Source: Strobilurus pachycystidiatus (lineage: Eukaryota > Basidiomycota > Agaricomycetes > Agaricales > Physalacriaceae). Taken from it: a DNA stretch of 64,000 nt. Location: contig JAHLMK010000005.1 of assembly GCA_019915135.1 (NCBI GenBank), forward strand, positions 806,001 through 870,000, given 5' to 3'. Positions within the stretch are counted from its first letter, which is position 1, and each line of letters starts with the position of its first letter. The notes beneath the pieces were generated by a model. The model worked only from the letters and a program-made list of their open reading frames with translations. It searched no databases and had not been told where the DNA came from. The position numbers and the translations under genes are program-made. Shown in pieces: positions 1 to 12,591 of the stretch.

Positions 1-1
1 A

Positions 2-91
2 TTCCAAGCCTTTCTATGGAAAGTAGAGACTTTGAAAGGCGAAGATATTGACAAAGCCGTCAAGACCTTGCACCCTTTTGAGAAACAGTAA
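2..91 (+). CDS. C-terminal fragment of an unidentified protein
   Basis: An open frame enters from the left edge and ends at a TAA at 89-91. It would encode 29 residues ending in HPFEKQ, rich in charged residues and helix formers (VETLKGEDIDKAVKTLH). The composition looks coding, but the piece is too short to assign a family. No start is visible, so this is read as the last exon of a gene lying mostly outside the window. It could also be chance. Confidence 0.35.
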   Translation, partial: FQAFLWKVETLKGEDIDKAVKTLHPFEKQ

Positions 92-675
92 GGAGGAATC
101 AGAAGACAGAGAGGCAAAATGCACTCGGATAAGAGCAAGAATTCCTGGATGTCGTACATGATGGTCGGCGGACCAGTGACGAGGCTATTAGTAGTCGATA
201 AACCTAAGGAAACTTAGGAAAGAAGGGAGGAGGCAAAGGAGGTGTGCTTCCTCGAAACCACTGCGCTGGAAGTGATGATGAGGCGGGAGATAGCACCATG
301 AAGTCCCAATATGACCGCATGTTGACTCTAAGTAAGTTTGAGTTTGGCTTGACTCTACCGGTCACCCAAATTTCTGACGAAAAGCCCAGGACCCCGTATC
401 GTGCTTGCCGGTTACAGGACAACCAGGTCAATGTCTTCTTGAGACTCGAGAATATGCAAACCTGTTGACCTGTGGTACACTCTAGTGGCGCAATGTGAAT
501 GACAGAGGAAGGAAGGAAGTCAAGTATTATGTTCGGTAGCTCTTCGGTGATTGCGGACACGAGGATGTTGTATAGGCTTGTTTACCACCATCTTGTCTCC
601 CACCTTGTTTCGCATCTCTCCTCCTTCTCGCTGGGAAAGCACTCCTTCCACGGCCAGAATCAAGAGTGCACCGCA
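92..675. other. Intergenic region upstream of the GDP-mannose transporter
   Basis: Nothing coding is recognised here. Short frames exist on both strands but show no domain, intron pattern or conserved motif. The right part should hold the promoter and 5' leader of the transporter that starts at 676. Confidence 0.5.
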
Positions 676-2248
676 ATGTCTGGGTCAAAACCCTCGCCTG
701 ATGACGACAAGGACGTGGTTGAAATGAGGAGAGCCTTGGCCACGGGATACACGAACGAGAACAAAGTCCCAGTCTCTGCGAGTGTGTGAGACTACATCTC
801 GGCTATATGCTGCGTTATTCAACTTGCTCCCAGTTCCACCAATAGCATGCTACTGCTTCGCGTCAATTCTCATGACTCTCGTCAACAAAGTCAGTCGCCA
901 CTGCTGCTCCGACGGACCTGCCTGCTCATGACCTGCCCAGTTCGTGGTGTCCGGTGCACAATTCTCCATGAACTTCCTCCTGCTCGCTATTCAGTCCATC
1001 GTGTGCGTGTCATGCGTGGCGATCGTCAAAAAAATGGGCGTCATCTCTTTCCGCGCGTTCGACTGGAAGGACGCCAAGGCCTGGTTCCCCATTAGCTTCA
1101 TGCTGGTCTTCGTCATCTACACCGGCTCCAAGAGTCTGGTGAGTCTGCCAGGCGTCCGTTCAGCCTTCTCCCCTCTAACGGCGAAGTCCCTAGCAATATC
1201 TCAGCATACCGGTTTATACCATCTTCAAGAACTTGACAATCATACTTATCGTTGGTGTCGTTGCTCTGTCGTTCCGTGCACCTGATTGACGTTCGTCTCC
1301 CTGCAAAGGCTTACGGCGAAGTAATATGGTTCGGCGGTAGGGTGACCGCTCTGACGTTCGTCGCGTTCGTCTTCATGGTGCGTGATCCGTGTAACTGATG
1401 GGACTGCCTCGATTAACGTTTCCTACGGAGCAGGTGGTCTCCTCAATCATCGCTGCTTGGTCGGACATCTCAAATACCCTAACCGATGCTACTCCAGGCT
1501 CGATGGGTGTCAGCTTGGAGAACCTGAGATCCATGACTGGCGCTGTCCAGCAACTAAACATTGGGTACTTCTGGATGCTTCTGAATTGTTTGACGAGTGC
1601 TGCCTATGTCAGTGATTACGTCGATGGGCCATACCATCAGAGTCTGACGGTTATCTTCCAGGTACTCACCATGAGGAAAAGAATTAAGGTTACTGGTTTC
1701 TCGGACTGGGACTCAATGTTTTACTCGAACCTGCTTGGGATCCCCGTACTGGCGCTGCTATCAATCATCACGGAAGATTGGGGCGCTGAGAACTTGGCGC
1801 GTAACTTGTAACAAGCCCCAACCATCAAGTATCCATTCAGCGGTCGCTGATATCCCTTTTGACAGCCCGGAAGAAACGCGTCGGATATTGCTGTTCGCCA
1901 TAGCGTTTTCAGGCGCGGCTGCGGTTGGTATCTCCTACACGACAGCATGGTGTATCAGAACGACGAGCAGTACGACGTATAGGCGAGTGGCTCCTAATCC
2001 GGACCGAGCCTGGTGCCGTACTTACCGACCCCGCTCTACTTAGCATGGTTGGTGCTCTCAATAAACTGCCAGTGGCGGCATCAGGGATGATGTTCTTTGG
2101 AGATCCGGTAACTTTGGGGTCGGTATCCGCTATCGCTGTGGGTTTTTTCGCTGGGGTGTTGTACGCGGTGGCGAAGAACAACCAGAAGAAATCGGAGTCA
2201 AAGTCACAGCAGGAGAGCGTCTTGCCACTAACCAATCGCAAACCTTGA
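676..2248 (+). CDS. VRG4: Golgi GDP-mannose transporter (VRG4/GMT family)
   Basis: A nucleotide-sugar transporter of the Golgi membrane that exchanges cytosolic GDP-mannose for GMP and so feeds mannosylation of glycoproteins and wall mannans. The spliced reading gives a short hydrophilic N-terminus, about ten hydrophobic segments and the family signatures [25 protein letters not shown] followed by AYGEV, and [13 protein letters not shown]; the GALNK motif binds the nucleotide sugar in characterised members. About eight exons. The ATG at 676 is the first one in frame. Good phase is kept at each joint (for example LVNK to FVVSG, and KSL to [11 protein letters not shown]). The intron at 1983-2043 works only as a GC-AG intron, which restores the conserved [11 protein letters not shown]. 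The C-terminus is a short polar tail ([11 protein letters not shown]). Confidence 0.93.
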
Positions 2249-2674
2249 AAAGGGTCGACACCGGGCCGTGGAATGGACAGTAGATGTTTCTCCAAAGTGG
2301 AACTGGCATAGTCGAGTTTGGTGGCAAAGCTTAGGGTATTTAAGGATCATTGTTAGACGATTAATCCTGGAGATGGAGCGGTCTGGCCGCTTTAACACCG
2401 TCACGACAGCGCGTTTGGGGCGAATATGCGTAGGCTAGACTACTCTGTGTAGGTTGTACGGTATATAGTATTGCGATGCTGCATCAACTGTCACCTTATC
2501 CCCTTACTCCAGTATCCCGCAACCGTAGTGGAGCTCCGTCACTTCCTAAGCCTTCACCACCCTAAGAACCAGCCAAGAACGCAGGCAGCCGGCCCAGTGC
2601 CCACAGACAATTACTCCTAACTCAAGATCAACGCGTCCGAGCCCGGTCCGCTTGTCCCACCTTGACTCTCAACC
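2249..2674. other. Intergenic region between transporter and pyruvate carboxylase
   Basis: It holds the 3' end of the transporter transcript and the promoter of pyruvate carboxylase. No coding signal was recognised, and the short ORFs do not continue across plausible splice sites. Confidence 0.5.
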
Positions 2675-5600
2675 ATGACCACCACACTGCATCCGCCCAG
2701 GCTCACAGCGATGTTTGCCAGCTCGCCGAGTGCGCCTGGCACTCCGGTGCACTCTATCCAGACGATGAGGAGGAAGGCGGCCGGGCATGGCGGCCCGCTC
2801 ACGAAAATCCTCGTCGCCAACAGAGGTGTATGTCCTCTAGACTGCCTAGTGCGATGCCTCCATTGACTTGAGCCCCAGGAAATTGCCATCCGTGTGTTCC
2901 GAACCGCCCATGAGCTGGCCATGCACACCGTTGCGATTTACTCGTACGAGGATCGCTTATCGGCTCATCGTCAAAAGGTAGGCCATCGCCGTCGCGGCGC
3001 GAGGCACGATACTCATCCACCACCCCCCAGTCCGATGAAGCCTACCAGGTCGGCAAGGGCCTCACGCCTGTGGGCGCGTATCTGGCCCAGGACGACATTA
3101 TCAAGATCGCTTTGGAGCATGGCGTTGACATGATCCATCCTGGGTTAGTAGCTGGCCAGTCGTATGTCTCTGATTGTTCATCTCCGATCCGCGCAGATAC
3201 GGTTTCCTGTCTGAGAATGCCGAGTTTGCGCGGAAGGTAGAGCAGGCTGGGCTTGCTTTTATCGGCCCTTCTCCTGAGGTCATTGATGGACTTGGAGACA
3301 AGACAAAGGCTAGGACTCTCGGTGCGCTCGCTCTATCTATGCATCTATACGCGGATGCTAACACGCAATGGACAGCCATGAAGGTTGGCGTCCCTGTCGT
3401 CCCTGGAACCCCAGGACCTGTCGGAACGTACAGCGATGGTGACGCGTTCATCAAAGAATACGGTTTCCCGGGTACGAATTCTGCTCCTTCCCCAGCCATT
3501 CTGTTCTGACACGGGATGCAGTCATCATCAAGGCCGCTATGGGTGGAGGTGGCCGTGGCATGCGTGTTGTTCGCGAACAATCCGACTTCAAGTCTTCTTT
3601 CGAACGTGCCGTCAGTGAGGCCAAGGCCGCGTTCGGTGACGGTACCGTCTTCATCGAGCGCTTCCTCGAGCGACCGCGTCATATCGAGGTTCAGCTTCTC
3701 GCTGACGCAGAGGGCAACACCATCCATCTCTTCGAGCGTGATTGCTCCGTTCAACGTCGTCACCAGAAGGTCGTCGAGGTCGCGCCAGCGACGCATCTTC
3801 CCGAAGAGGTCCGCCAAGCCATCCTTGCCGACGCGATCAAGTTGGCCAAGAGCGTCGGCTATAGGAATGCTGGAACTGCGGAATTCTTGGTCGACCAAAT
3901 GGGACGCCACTACTTCATTGAGATCAACCCTCGTATTCAAGTCGAGCACACCATCACCGGTCAGTACACGCCTCATCATGGGGGGTAAATGTCCCTGATC
4001 GTCGCGATTTACAGAGGAAATCACGGGCATTGACATTGTCGCTGCACAAATACAAATTGCGGCTGGTGCTACCCTCCCTCAGCTGGGTCTCACCCAAGAG
4101 GCCATCACTAAGCGTGGCTTCGCTATCCAGTGTCGTATCACCACTGAGGACGCCTCCCAGGGTTTCCAGCCTGATACCGGTAAAATTGAGGTTTACAGAA
4201 GTGCTGGAGGCAATGGCGTCCGTCTCGACGCGTCCTCTGGTTTCGCGGGCGCGCAAATCACGGTGATTCAACTCAATATGCTACTTTGCGAATACGGTTA
4301 TTGATGACATTCTGATAGCCCCATTATGACAGTTTGTTGGTAAAGTGTAGCGTAAGCGGAACGACCTATGAGGTTGCTCGTCGTAAGATGCTTCGCGCTC
4401 TTGTCGAATTCAGGATCCGTGGTGTCAAGGTACTATTTCTTTTTGGATCCAGATGGTGTATAGCTGAAATTTCCGCAGACTAACATCCCCTTCTTGTTCC
4501 GTCTCTTGACGTCCGACGTGTTCATCGGCGGTAAGACATGGACCACGGCAAGTCGGATCTTCATTGGTTTTGTATCAGATTCTGACAATTCAACAGTTCA
4601 TCGACGATACACCTGATCTCTTCAAACTGGTCCAAAGCCAGAACCGTGCTCAGAAGCTTCTTGCATACCTCGGAGACCTTGCGGTCAACGGTAGCGCCAT
4701 CAAAGGACAGGTGGTACGCTGAACTTCTTTTGATGAAATGTACTCGTTTTCACACTGTTTGCAGGGAGAGCCAGGTCTGAAGGACGAGATCGTCATTCCC
4801 AAGTTCCCAAATCGGGAAGACCCACTCAACGGTCCTCCCCTGGACGCGACGTTCCCGTGCACAGTCGGCTGGAGGAACATCATTGTCGAGCATGGTCCTG
4901 AGGCTTTCGCTAGGGCTGTTCGTGAATATCCAGGAACCCTGATCATGGACACGACGTGGCGTGATGCCCACCAGTCTCTCCTGGCCACACGTCTGCGTAC
5001 CATCGACATGGAAAACATTGCCAAAGAGACCAGTTACGCGCTTGCGAACGCGTACAGTCTAGAATGCTGGGGTGGTGCCACCTTCGATGTCGCCATGCGG
5101 TTCTTGTACGAAGACCCATGGGAGAGGCTGGTAAGACTGGAGATCCATACTTCTGCAATAACCTGACTGACTGTCTCTAGCGCTCACTCAGGAAACTCGT
5201 TCCCAACATCCCGCTCCAGGCACTCGTCCGGGGTGCTAACGGTGTCGGATACACGAGCTACCCGTGAGTCCAGCCATGGTCCTTCTCGACAACGAACCCA
5301 CGACTTTTCACTTTTCAATAGGGATAACGCCATCTACGACTTTTCGAAGAAGGCTGTCGAAAATGGTCTGGATATTTTCCGTGTGTTCGACTCGCTGAAC
5401 TACTTTGGTAAGTGTTATTCTCTGTCTTCGTTGTACTGGGTATAACCTTCCAAATAGAGAACGTGAGCTCAGAAGCATCGAATAGCATGGTACCTGCGAC
5501 TGACCTTATGATAGATGAAACTTGGTATCGATGCAGCCAAAAAGGCCGGCGGTGTTTGCGAGGCCGTCGTCTGTTATAGCGGAGATGTCGCCAGCCCCAA

Positions 5601-7659
5601 GGAAACTAAGTATACGCTGCAATACTACCTCGATTTCGTCGATCAGCTTGTCAACGAAGGTATCCATGTCCTTGGTGTCAAGGACATGGCTGGGCTGCTG
5701 AAACCCGAGGCAGCTAAGCTGTAGGACCTATCTTTGCGATCTCGTACGTCGTACTGATCTCTTCGCTCAGTCTCATTGGTGCCATCCGGGCTAAGCACCC
5801 TGATCTTCCTATCCATGTCCATTCGCACGACACTGCCGGCATTGCTGCTGCATCGATGATCGCATGCGCAGCTGCTGGTGCAGACGTGGTTGATGTCGCC
5901 ATTGATAGTGCGTTCTTATCCCACAGGGCATTTGATTGGAAGCCTGAATGTGTTCTCTTTACCAGGCATGTCCGGCTTGACGTCTCAGCCGTCCATGGGT
6001 GCTGTTTGCATGGCCCTCGAACAAACAAATCTGGGAACCGGTATTAGATTCGAGGACATCCAAGCTCTGAATCTGTATTGGAGCCAGGTCCGGATTTTGT
6101 ACAGCTGCTTCGAGGCGAACGTTAGGGCGTCGGACTCTAGTGTCTTTGATCACGAGATGCCCGGTGGACAATACACCAACCTTATGGTAAGTAGAATCAA
6201 GGCAAACTCATATCGCGTATCTATATCTGACATTCATCGGATTTAGTTCCAAGCTTCTCAACTCGGTCTCGGTACTCAATGGACTGGCAAGTGGCGCGTC
6301 TGATTATCCGTTCTGCTCTTTGATGACCTGTTGTTTCAGTTATCAAACAGAAATACATTGAAGCCAACGAATTGGTGCGTTGATGTGCCCTGCTATAAAC
6401 GGTCCACCTTTTACTGATGCTTCTCGTTCTGAAAGTGCGGAAATATCATCAAGGTCTGGCGATCAATGTTGTGTGCACTGGGACAGCTACTGACTATATT
6501 TTCTAGGTCACGCCTTCGTCGAAGGTTGTTGGTGACTTTGCCCAATGGATGACTTCCAATTCCTTCAGTAAGAAAGATGTATTGGAACGCGCCGAACAGC
6601 TCGATTTCCCGTCATCTGTCGTCGAATTCTTCCAGGGCTATCTTGGTCAACCGGTGGGAGGCTTCCCAGAACCTTTGCGATCCCATATTATCCGCAACAA
6701 GCCAAGAATTGACGGACGGCCTGGTGCTACCATGGAACCACTTGACTTCAAGAAGATCAAGGCTGAGTTAAGGAGCAAATTCGGCAAGCACATCACGGAC
6801 TCCGACGTCACATCGTATGTGATGTACCCGAAGGTATGCTGCGCCCGCGTTTGGCTGTGGCACTTCACCTGACGTTTCCCAGGTCTTTGAAGAGTATCAA
6901 ACGTTCATTGAGAAATATGGAGATCTTAGGTGAGAGGCCCCAAGCCATCGATCTGCTACTTATCTGAACCCACGTCCGTACCAGCGTCATTCCCACGAGA
7001 TACTTCCTGGGACGCCCTGATGTTGGGGAGGAGATGCACATCTCGATCGAAAAGGGAAAGACTCTCATTATCCGCCTCATGGCCGTTGGACCAGTGGTGG
7101 AAGGTCGGGCTCAACGTGACGTATGGTTCGAGGTCAATGGCGAGGTACGGTGGTAAACTTGCAGCTATGATTGGCTTCCTCACCTCTTTCTATCCCTTGA
7201 TCTTCTATAGATTCGGGCGGTCTCTGTTGAAGATAAGAATTCTGCGGTCGAGACAGTCTCGCGGGAGAAGGCCACGAATGACCCTGGTTCCGTGGGTGCG
7301 CCTATGTCTGGCGTTGTGGTCGAGGTGAGGGTCAAGGAGGGCCAGGAAATCAAGAAGGGTGACCCAGTCTGTGGTGAGTAGCATACTTTTCTCCTCGGGC
7401 AAACGGTTACTGAACATCATGACAATGTGAATAGTCCTCAGCGCCATGAAGGTTAGTTCCAGCGCTTTGTTTATGATCGACATGCTGATCTTGTGGATAG
7501 ATGGAATCTGCGGTTACAGCGCCTGTTTCTGGTCACGTCAAGCGTGTCGTGGTTCAAGAAGGTAAAATCCATCTTCGATTGAATTTCGGACTGCGCCGCT
7601 CACTGTTCTTAGGCGACTCCATCAACCAAGGAGACCTCACGGTCGAAATTGTACACTGA
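2675..7659 (+). CDS. PYC: Pyruvate carboxylase
   Basis: A biotin enzyme that carboxylates pyruvate to oxaloacetate using ATP and bicarbonate, which refills the TCA cycle and supports gluconeogenesis. Domains in order: biotin carboxylase from about residue 40 ([18 protein letters not shown], the glycine-rich [25 protein letters not shown]); carboxyltransferase with the metal/pyruvate site ([42 protein letters not shown]); and a C-terminal biotinyl carrier domain with the biotinylation site AMKMES, whose coding is split by an intron between AMK and MES. The total is about 1,190 residues, normal for the family. At least 15 introns of about 50-70 nt were followed in frame, including one at about 4264-4319 that restores [17 protein letters not shown]. 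The N-terminus is basic and Ser/Pro-rich; fungal enzymes are usually cytosolic. The stop follows DLTVEIVH. Confidence 0.97.
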
Positions 7660-10201
7660 GAATATTGAAGGTGAAAAGCCTTCTTGCTAAAGCTCCCTCG
7701 CTAGCATTGACCACGCAATAGAACGAAGAAATGTAACGAATGCCCTGTCTCACTAGTCTATAATATACGTTTTTGTTTGCCGTCTGTAGCAACTGGTGCT
7801 CACCATCGGGTCTAGAGGAACCGACCACAAGTCGAGGTGGTTCTGATTGTTTAGGCCGAGTCCTCGCCAAAGGTGATTTATTATACCACCGCCCGGTTGC
7901 TTGAAATTGAGTAACCGAGATAATTGGTGCGAATAACCGTGAAAGAGACGGTCAATATTCTACGGAGCGGTGCTTCTTTGCCGTGGTTTCAGAGGAACAG
8001 CGTTATAGACTTGCAAACCTATCCTCCGCGGAACACACTAAGTCATGGCCCAGAGTTCGTCAAGACGTCAAGCAGCTAGGCTTGCTGAGAGTGTTCAATT
8101 TTCAGTGGAGTAAGGGACTTTGACAGCGGTAGAGTTTGTGCGATAAGTGGCTTAAGGTTCAGAAGGTGAAATACTTATTGGCGTGTACTACTCGCGGCGA
8201 CAGCATGTGCGGGGTATGTGTAATTAGATCGGGAGAAAGCATATGGCGAGAGAATGGGCGTATATGAGACACATATATACTGATTAGAAACTTAGTGCGA
8301 AGACCACCGTTCGACCTGTTCGAGAGGCAAGTCCAGGTGACGCCACGTGAAGCTCGGGTGTCCTGGTGACCGAAGGAACATGTCCGGATCTCTGACACCG
8401 GCTGAGGGAGAGAAGCGAGGGTACGACAAGCACAATGTTTGGGGGGAGGTCATCAGCGACGTCTTCAGTCGACGTCACGAGCAGCATAGAACCTTCCAAT
8501 GCAGTCCTCACGCATTGAATCTACGCAACACATGTGATGATCAAAGGAGCAGACCGTGGCATCCTAGTGCGGATGATCGGTGGCAAGAAGAAAGATTTTA
8601 ACCAGATGTGGATACAAACGGGTTTATGGCGCACATAGTATATGGACCAAGGTTCGCGTGAGAGAGAGAAAAAAAAAAGTTGTCGACTAAGTTAGCATCG
8701 GTCATGTTTGTGCGAGATATGAGATCACCTAGGTCGTTATGGTTGACGCTTGGCAGCTGCGTTTTTGTTGATGGCGATGCGAGTCGGTGGGGGGTTATCG
8801 CAGAAGCAAAACTTTTTCTGTTGGCAGGGTGTGATGAAAGTGGGGCCTAGACAGCGAAAATTTCTCGGAGGTCATGTCGAAGGTTGTTAGAGGATGGATT
8901 AGCTCTCCGAGTTCCTTAATTCCCGAGAACAGGATGGTATGAGGAAGGTCCAGCAGGATCGTGATGGAATCGACATCGTGCCCGAAGGAAGGAAGGGAAT
9001 AGAGTTGGACATAGCACCCATGCATTTGGCAGCGATCGAGAAAAAAAACCCTAGAGATTCCGTTGCCCTCCCTGAAGAAGAGCAAACACGCGCAGACAGG
9101 CAGCCTGTGGAGACAAGACACAGAGACTCAGAGTCCGCAGAAGTGCAATTGATCGCGCGTGCAATGAATGCTCCGTAAGGGATGCGCGATCCTGTCTTGC
9201 CTGATAGAGTTTTGGACATCTGAGTATGTAGGACTCGAGAAATGCGCTCCACGTGCAAGGACCGACTGCCAAAGCGACCGGTGCAAGAGCGGGCCTCAGC
9301 GCTGCTAAGTAGTCTCGAATCTATGTCGCCGTTGATAGACCGAGACGGGAGTAGAGAAGACGACCCAATATCAGGCCCAAGTTCTCACATATACGAGGCT
9401 TTGGAGTAGTCTCGAAACCAAACTCAACGATGTGTGAAGATAAGTCGTTCACACCTGTAGAGTCTGGAACGTATGTAGGGGGCCCTTGGCAGGCGTGCCT
9501 CGGAGCTTGAATTATCATGATTGCCTTCCTGCGCCGCCATGCCGCCAGGGCCCGAGATTCAGATCTCGTCCTAATTGGGCTCATGATGTCGCTCGAGCCT
9601 CGCTGTAACTTGTCTTTTTCGTTCATCATCCCCATCACCATGGTTCATCGGGGTGGCCGAAGGCGGATCGTCCCATGATAGATGTACATCTAGATCCATT
9701 TTGCTCTCGAATGAGAGTCGTTGCGCAGTAGACTGGTTGCAAGAAATACTATCGATGAGGGTGCCGCTCAAGTGCGAAAGATCACAAATGACCGGATACG
9801 GACAGCCAGGGACAGCCCGACAATTCGGATCGCTGTCGGCCTTGAAGGCAATCACACTATTAAAACTCCGAGGCACGCCTGCGAGGACCCCCCCACATAA
9901 GTCCAAGACTAGCTTTGGAGCTGGACCGCGAGGGCGCTGTTATTGATCGTGTACGGTTAGGTTAGCAGCTGCGCCGGTAAGGTGCCATGAAAATTTTTGA
10001 GGGTTCGTGGCTTATCGCACATGAACCCTGTTGATGAATGGTGTTGGGACCGATCGCGGTGTGAAACGGTGAAAGGTGAGTGAGTCATGGCGGTCATCGA
10101 CAAACTGGGACATGGTGATGCGCCTTTGTTTGCGGCGTGTTTGGTTCGGAGGCTCTTACTGATCTCCCATCTTGCCTTGTTGAAAAAACGTTGTCGCGAC
10201 C
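7660..10201. other. Gene-poor stretch of 2.5 kb
   Basis: The left end should be the 3' leader of pyruvate carboxylase. The rest contains overlapping ORFs of up to about 120 codons on both strands (for example 8899-9258 and 9571-9906), but none shows a recognisable domain, biased codon use or consistent splice sites. A purine-rich run lies near 8660-8680. Long non-coding RNA or decayed genes are possible but unsupported. Confidence 0.5.
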
Positions 10202-10893
10202 ATGGTGCGTCCGTGGTGTCCAGTGTGGCGCACGCAGCTGACCGGATGCCTCCCCATAGCCTCCTCCCAAATCCAAGGGCGGCAAAATGCTGTCGCTCAT
10301 CAACTGGCGCCTCAAAGTGACGATCAACGACGGACGCGCACTGACCGGCCAGATGCTCGCGTTCGACCGACACATGAATCTCGTCCTGGCCGACTGCGAG
10401 GAGTTTAGGCGTGTGAGGACAAAGAAGAAGGGAGAGGAGGGCCCGGCGCAGGAGCAGGAGATCAAGCGGACATTGGGACTTGTCATTCTGCGGGGAGAGA
10501 CCGTCGTCAGTCTCAGCGTCGAGGGCCCGCCGCCCGTCGTCGAGGAGGACAAGAACAGCACACTGCCCGTCGGACCCGGACGCGGCATGCCCGCCGGAAG
10601 AGGAATGGGCATGATGCCGCCCAGTATGACCGTTTCCCTTATTTTTCGCGTGCGCGTCCCAACTCAAAATTCGATTTGCAGTGGGCGCCCCGCAAATGGG
10701 CCGACCTCCAATGGGCTTCCCGCCTCCCGGTATGGCCGGAGCACCCCCGGGTTTCCGACCGCCTGGTATGCCCCCAGGCATGCCTTTCCCTCCGCCAGGA
10801 TTCGCTGGCGTTCCTCCTGGGTACGCCACCATCTTTATCTTTCATTTTGCCAACTGATCACTCACATGACCGCCCAGTTTCCCTCCCCAGTGA
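10202..10893 (+). CDS. SMB1: Small nuclear ribonucleoprotein SmB
   Basis: A core spliceosomal Sm protein of the seven-membered ring around U1, U2, U4 and U5 snRNAs in the nucleus. The Sm1 motif is clear (MLSLINWRLKVTINDGRALT, then FDRHMNLVLADCEEF), followed by a charged insert and Sm2 (RTLGLVILRGETVVSLSVEGPP). The tail is rich in Gly, Met and Pro (PPMGFPPPGMAGAPPG), typical of SmB. The model has four exons: 10202-10204 (only the ATG), 10260-10623, 10682-10820 and 10878-10893, giving 173 residues that begin MPPPKSKGGKML and end GFPPQ. A later in-frame ATG at the end of GGKM could also start translation, but it would lose the usual basic N-terminus. The long antisense ORF over this gene is a shadow of the Gly/Pro-rich tail. 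Confidence 0.93.
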
Positions 10894-12591
10894 CAGTAGT
10901 CTGGAGTCGAGCTTACTTGTTGTATCAATGTTTTATGAAATACAGATGGTCTCTGACAATCTAAGGTCGGGTGCCCGGTCAGTGGGTCTACGCGCTCAGG
11001 GAGAATGTGTTTCGAGATTGGGTCGGGGCGTCGTCCGCTCCACAGTCCTTACTCGTCGGGGGTGGAAACGCCCAAGTGTCGGCTAGCGTCGGCGCTTTCC
11101 TCGGTGCCGTCGTAATGGCCTTGAAGTTGAACGAAAAAATTCTGGAATCCGTCTCTGATATATTGACCTGCTACCCCATTAGCAAACGTCCACAGACAGG
11201 CTCACAGCATAGGCGTTGTTCCTCATGAGGCAATGATTTGCGCAACCGCGCCCAGGAGTCAGGACCCAAGAACTCATTTCGGGACAATGAAATCACCTTT
11301 ATCGGTTATTTATTTCCAATGGCACAGACCCGAGCTAAGTAGTAGCACAAGTTCGGTACACTGAAGACCTGAAGTCAGGATGATGGCGCCCACTGTACAG
11401 TAAGCTGCGCCTCCCCACTAACCCATTTGCTTATCTCAGGTCAAATTGCTCAGACTGTTCGGGCAGGATCCCGTCCTGTGCAGTTGGCGAATTCCACCAC
11501 CCGTCCTATACGCCGCACGCAATCCCTTGATGGGTGGGTAGAGAAAAAGTCGGAACACCTCTCAGGACTTGTGGTGGTGTTGACTGACATACAGGATGGA
11601 GGCGCAACGACGACGTGCTCTCGTCAGACATTCCGTCCGGTCTTTTCGTGACTCGAGAGCCACATGCGGTACGCCTGAGATGCAATCACGTCGTCGATGT
11701 CCATTATGCAGGGATACCAATGCCACTAGCGTCGATCAAAGGCGCAGGGTCTAGTGGGGCGTTGAGTCCTGTTTGAGTCGAGTGAGTGAGAATGAGAGCG
11801 GGACCGCCTCTGCTCGGGCGCTGGATGCGGCGAGGGAAGTATTCTAGCGCTCGAGTGAATAATCGTCGGGACCGCAGGATCGACACTACATGTCCAACCT
11901 AGTACGACGTTCGTGCACACTGCAGAGATGCCAAAGAGCCATTCTTCGTTCTAATGATGGTGGCACAGCCGTTGTTCCTGTCGGGGAACGAATTCGGAAT
12001 GGCCTTGGGCATCACGTCATTTGGCAGTGATAATTGAGTTGTACCTGCGCCTCTCCCCCTCGACGTCCCCTTGCATTGATCATTCGGAGCTTGGAGATCA
12101 CCTGTTGGGTTTTGTCGCATCCTGACCCATATCTGGTGACTCTGAAGTGCTATGTCGCGACGATATCATGACCCAAAAGACGCCCTGGTCCTTATCTTGC
12201 TTCTCTTCAAATTGAAAAGCACAAGCCATCAGAAAGTGCAAGTCAGCCAACCAACCACTGAGAGTTGTCATGTCCGTGGAAGTAAAAAAAACAAGAAACT
12301 GCACCCGCACCCGCGTATATGCTTCCGTGGAGTTTTATGATTATGATATGATCACAAATTCACAAGCAAGTTCCTCTGGAAAAACAAAGTGGCGATCATT
12401 CGGCGTACTGGGTACAAGTAGTACATGGGTTATGTCTATAGTGGGCGCGAGGCCCGTGGTGATACGAAGAAGTAGCGAAGGGAGTCCATGGAATAAATGA
12501 TATATGCTGGTGCGATCCAATGAAAGTGTATGCAAGTAGAACTACAAGTGAGAGAGCGAGTGGGGTCGGTGGGAACTGGACAGAGAACGCG
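10894..12591. other. Intergenic region between SmB and the Ecl1-like gene
   Basis: This is the convergent 3' side of both flanking genes. One coherent frame at about 10971-11228 (+) reads WVYALRENVFRDW and FLGAVVMALKLNEKILESV, but it has no ATG and no partner exons. Nothing else was recognised. Confidence 0.45.

Noticed and set aside
8899..9258. ORFs of 79-119 codons on both strands in the 7.7-10.2 kb desert
   Set aside because: Overlapping frames on both strands with no domain or codon bias; no evidence that any is a gene.
9957..10832. 291-codon minus-strand ORF rich in Gly and Pro opposite SmB
   Set aside because: It is the mirror of the Gly/Met/Pro-rich SmB tail and crosses SmB introns; no independent domain or splice signal.
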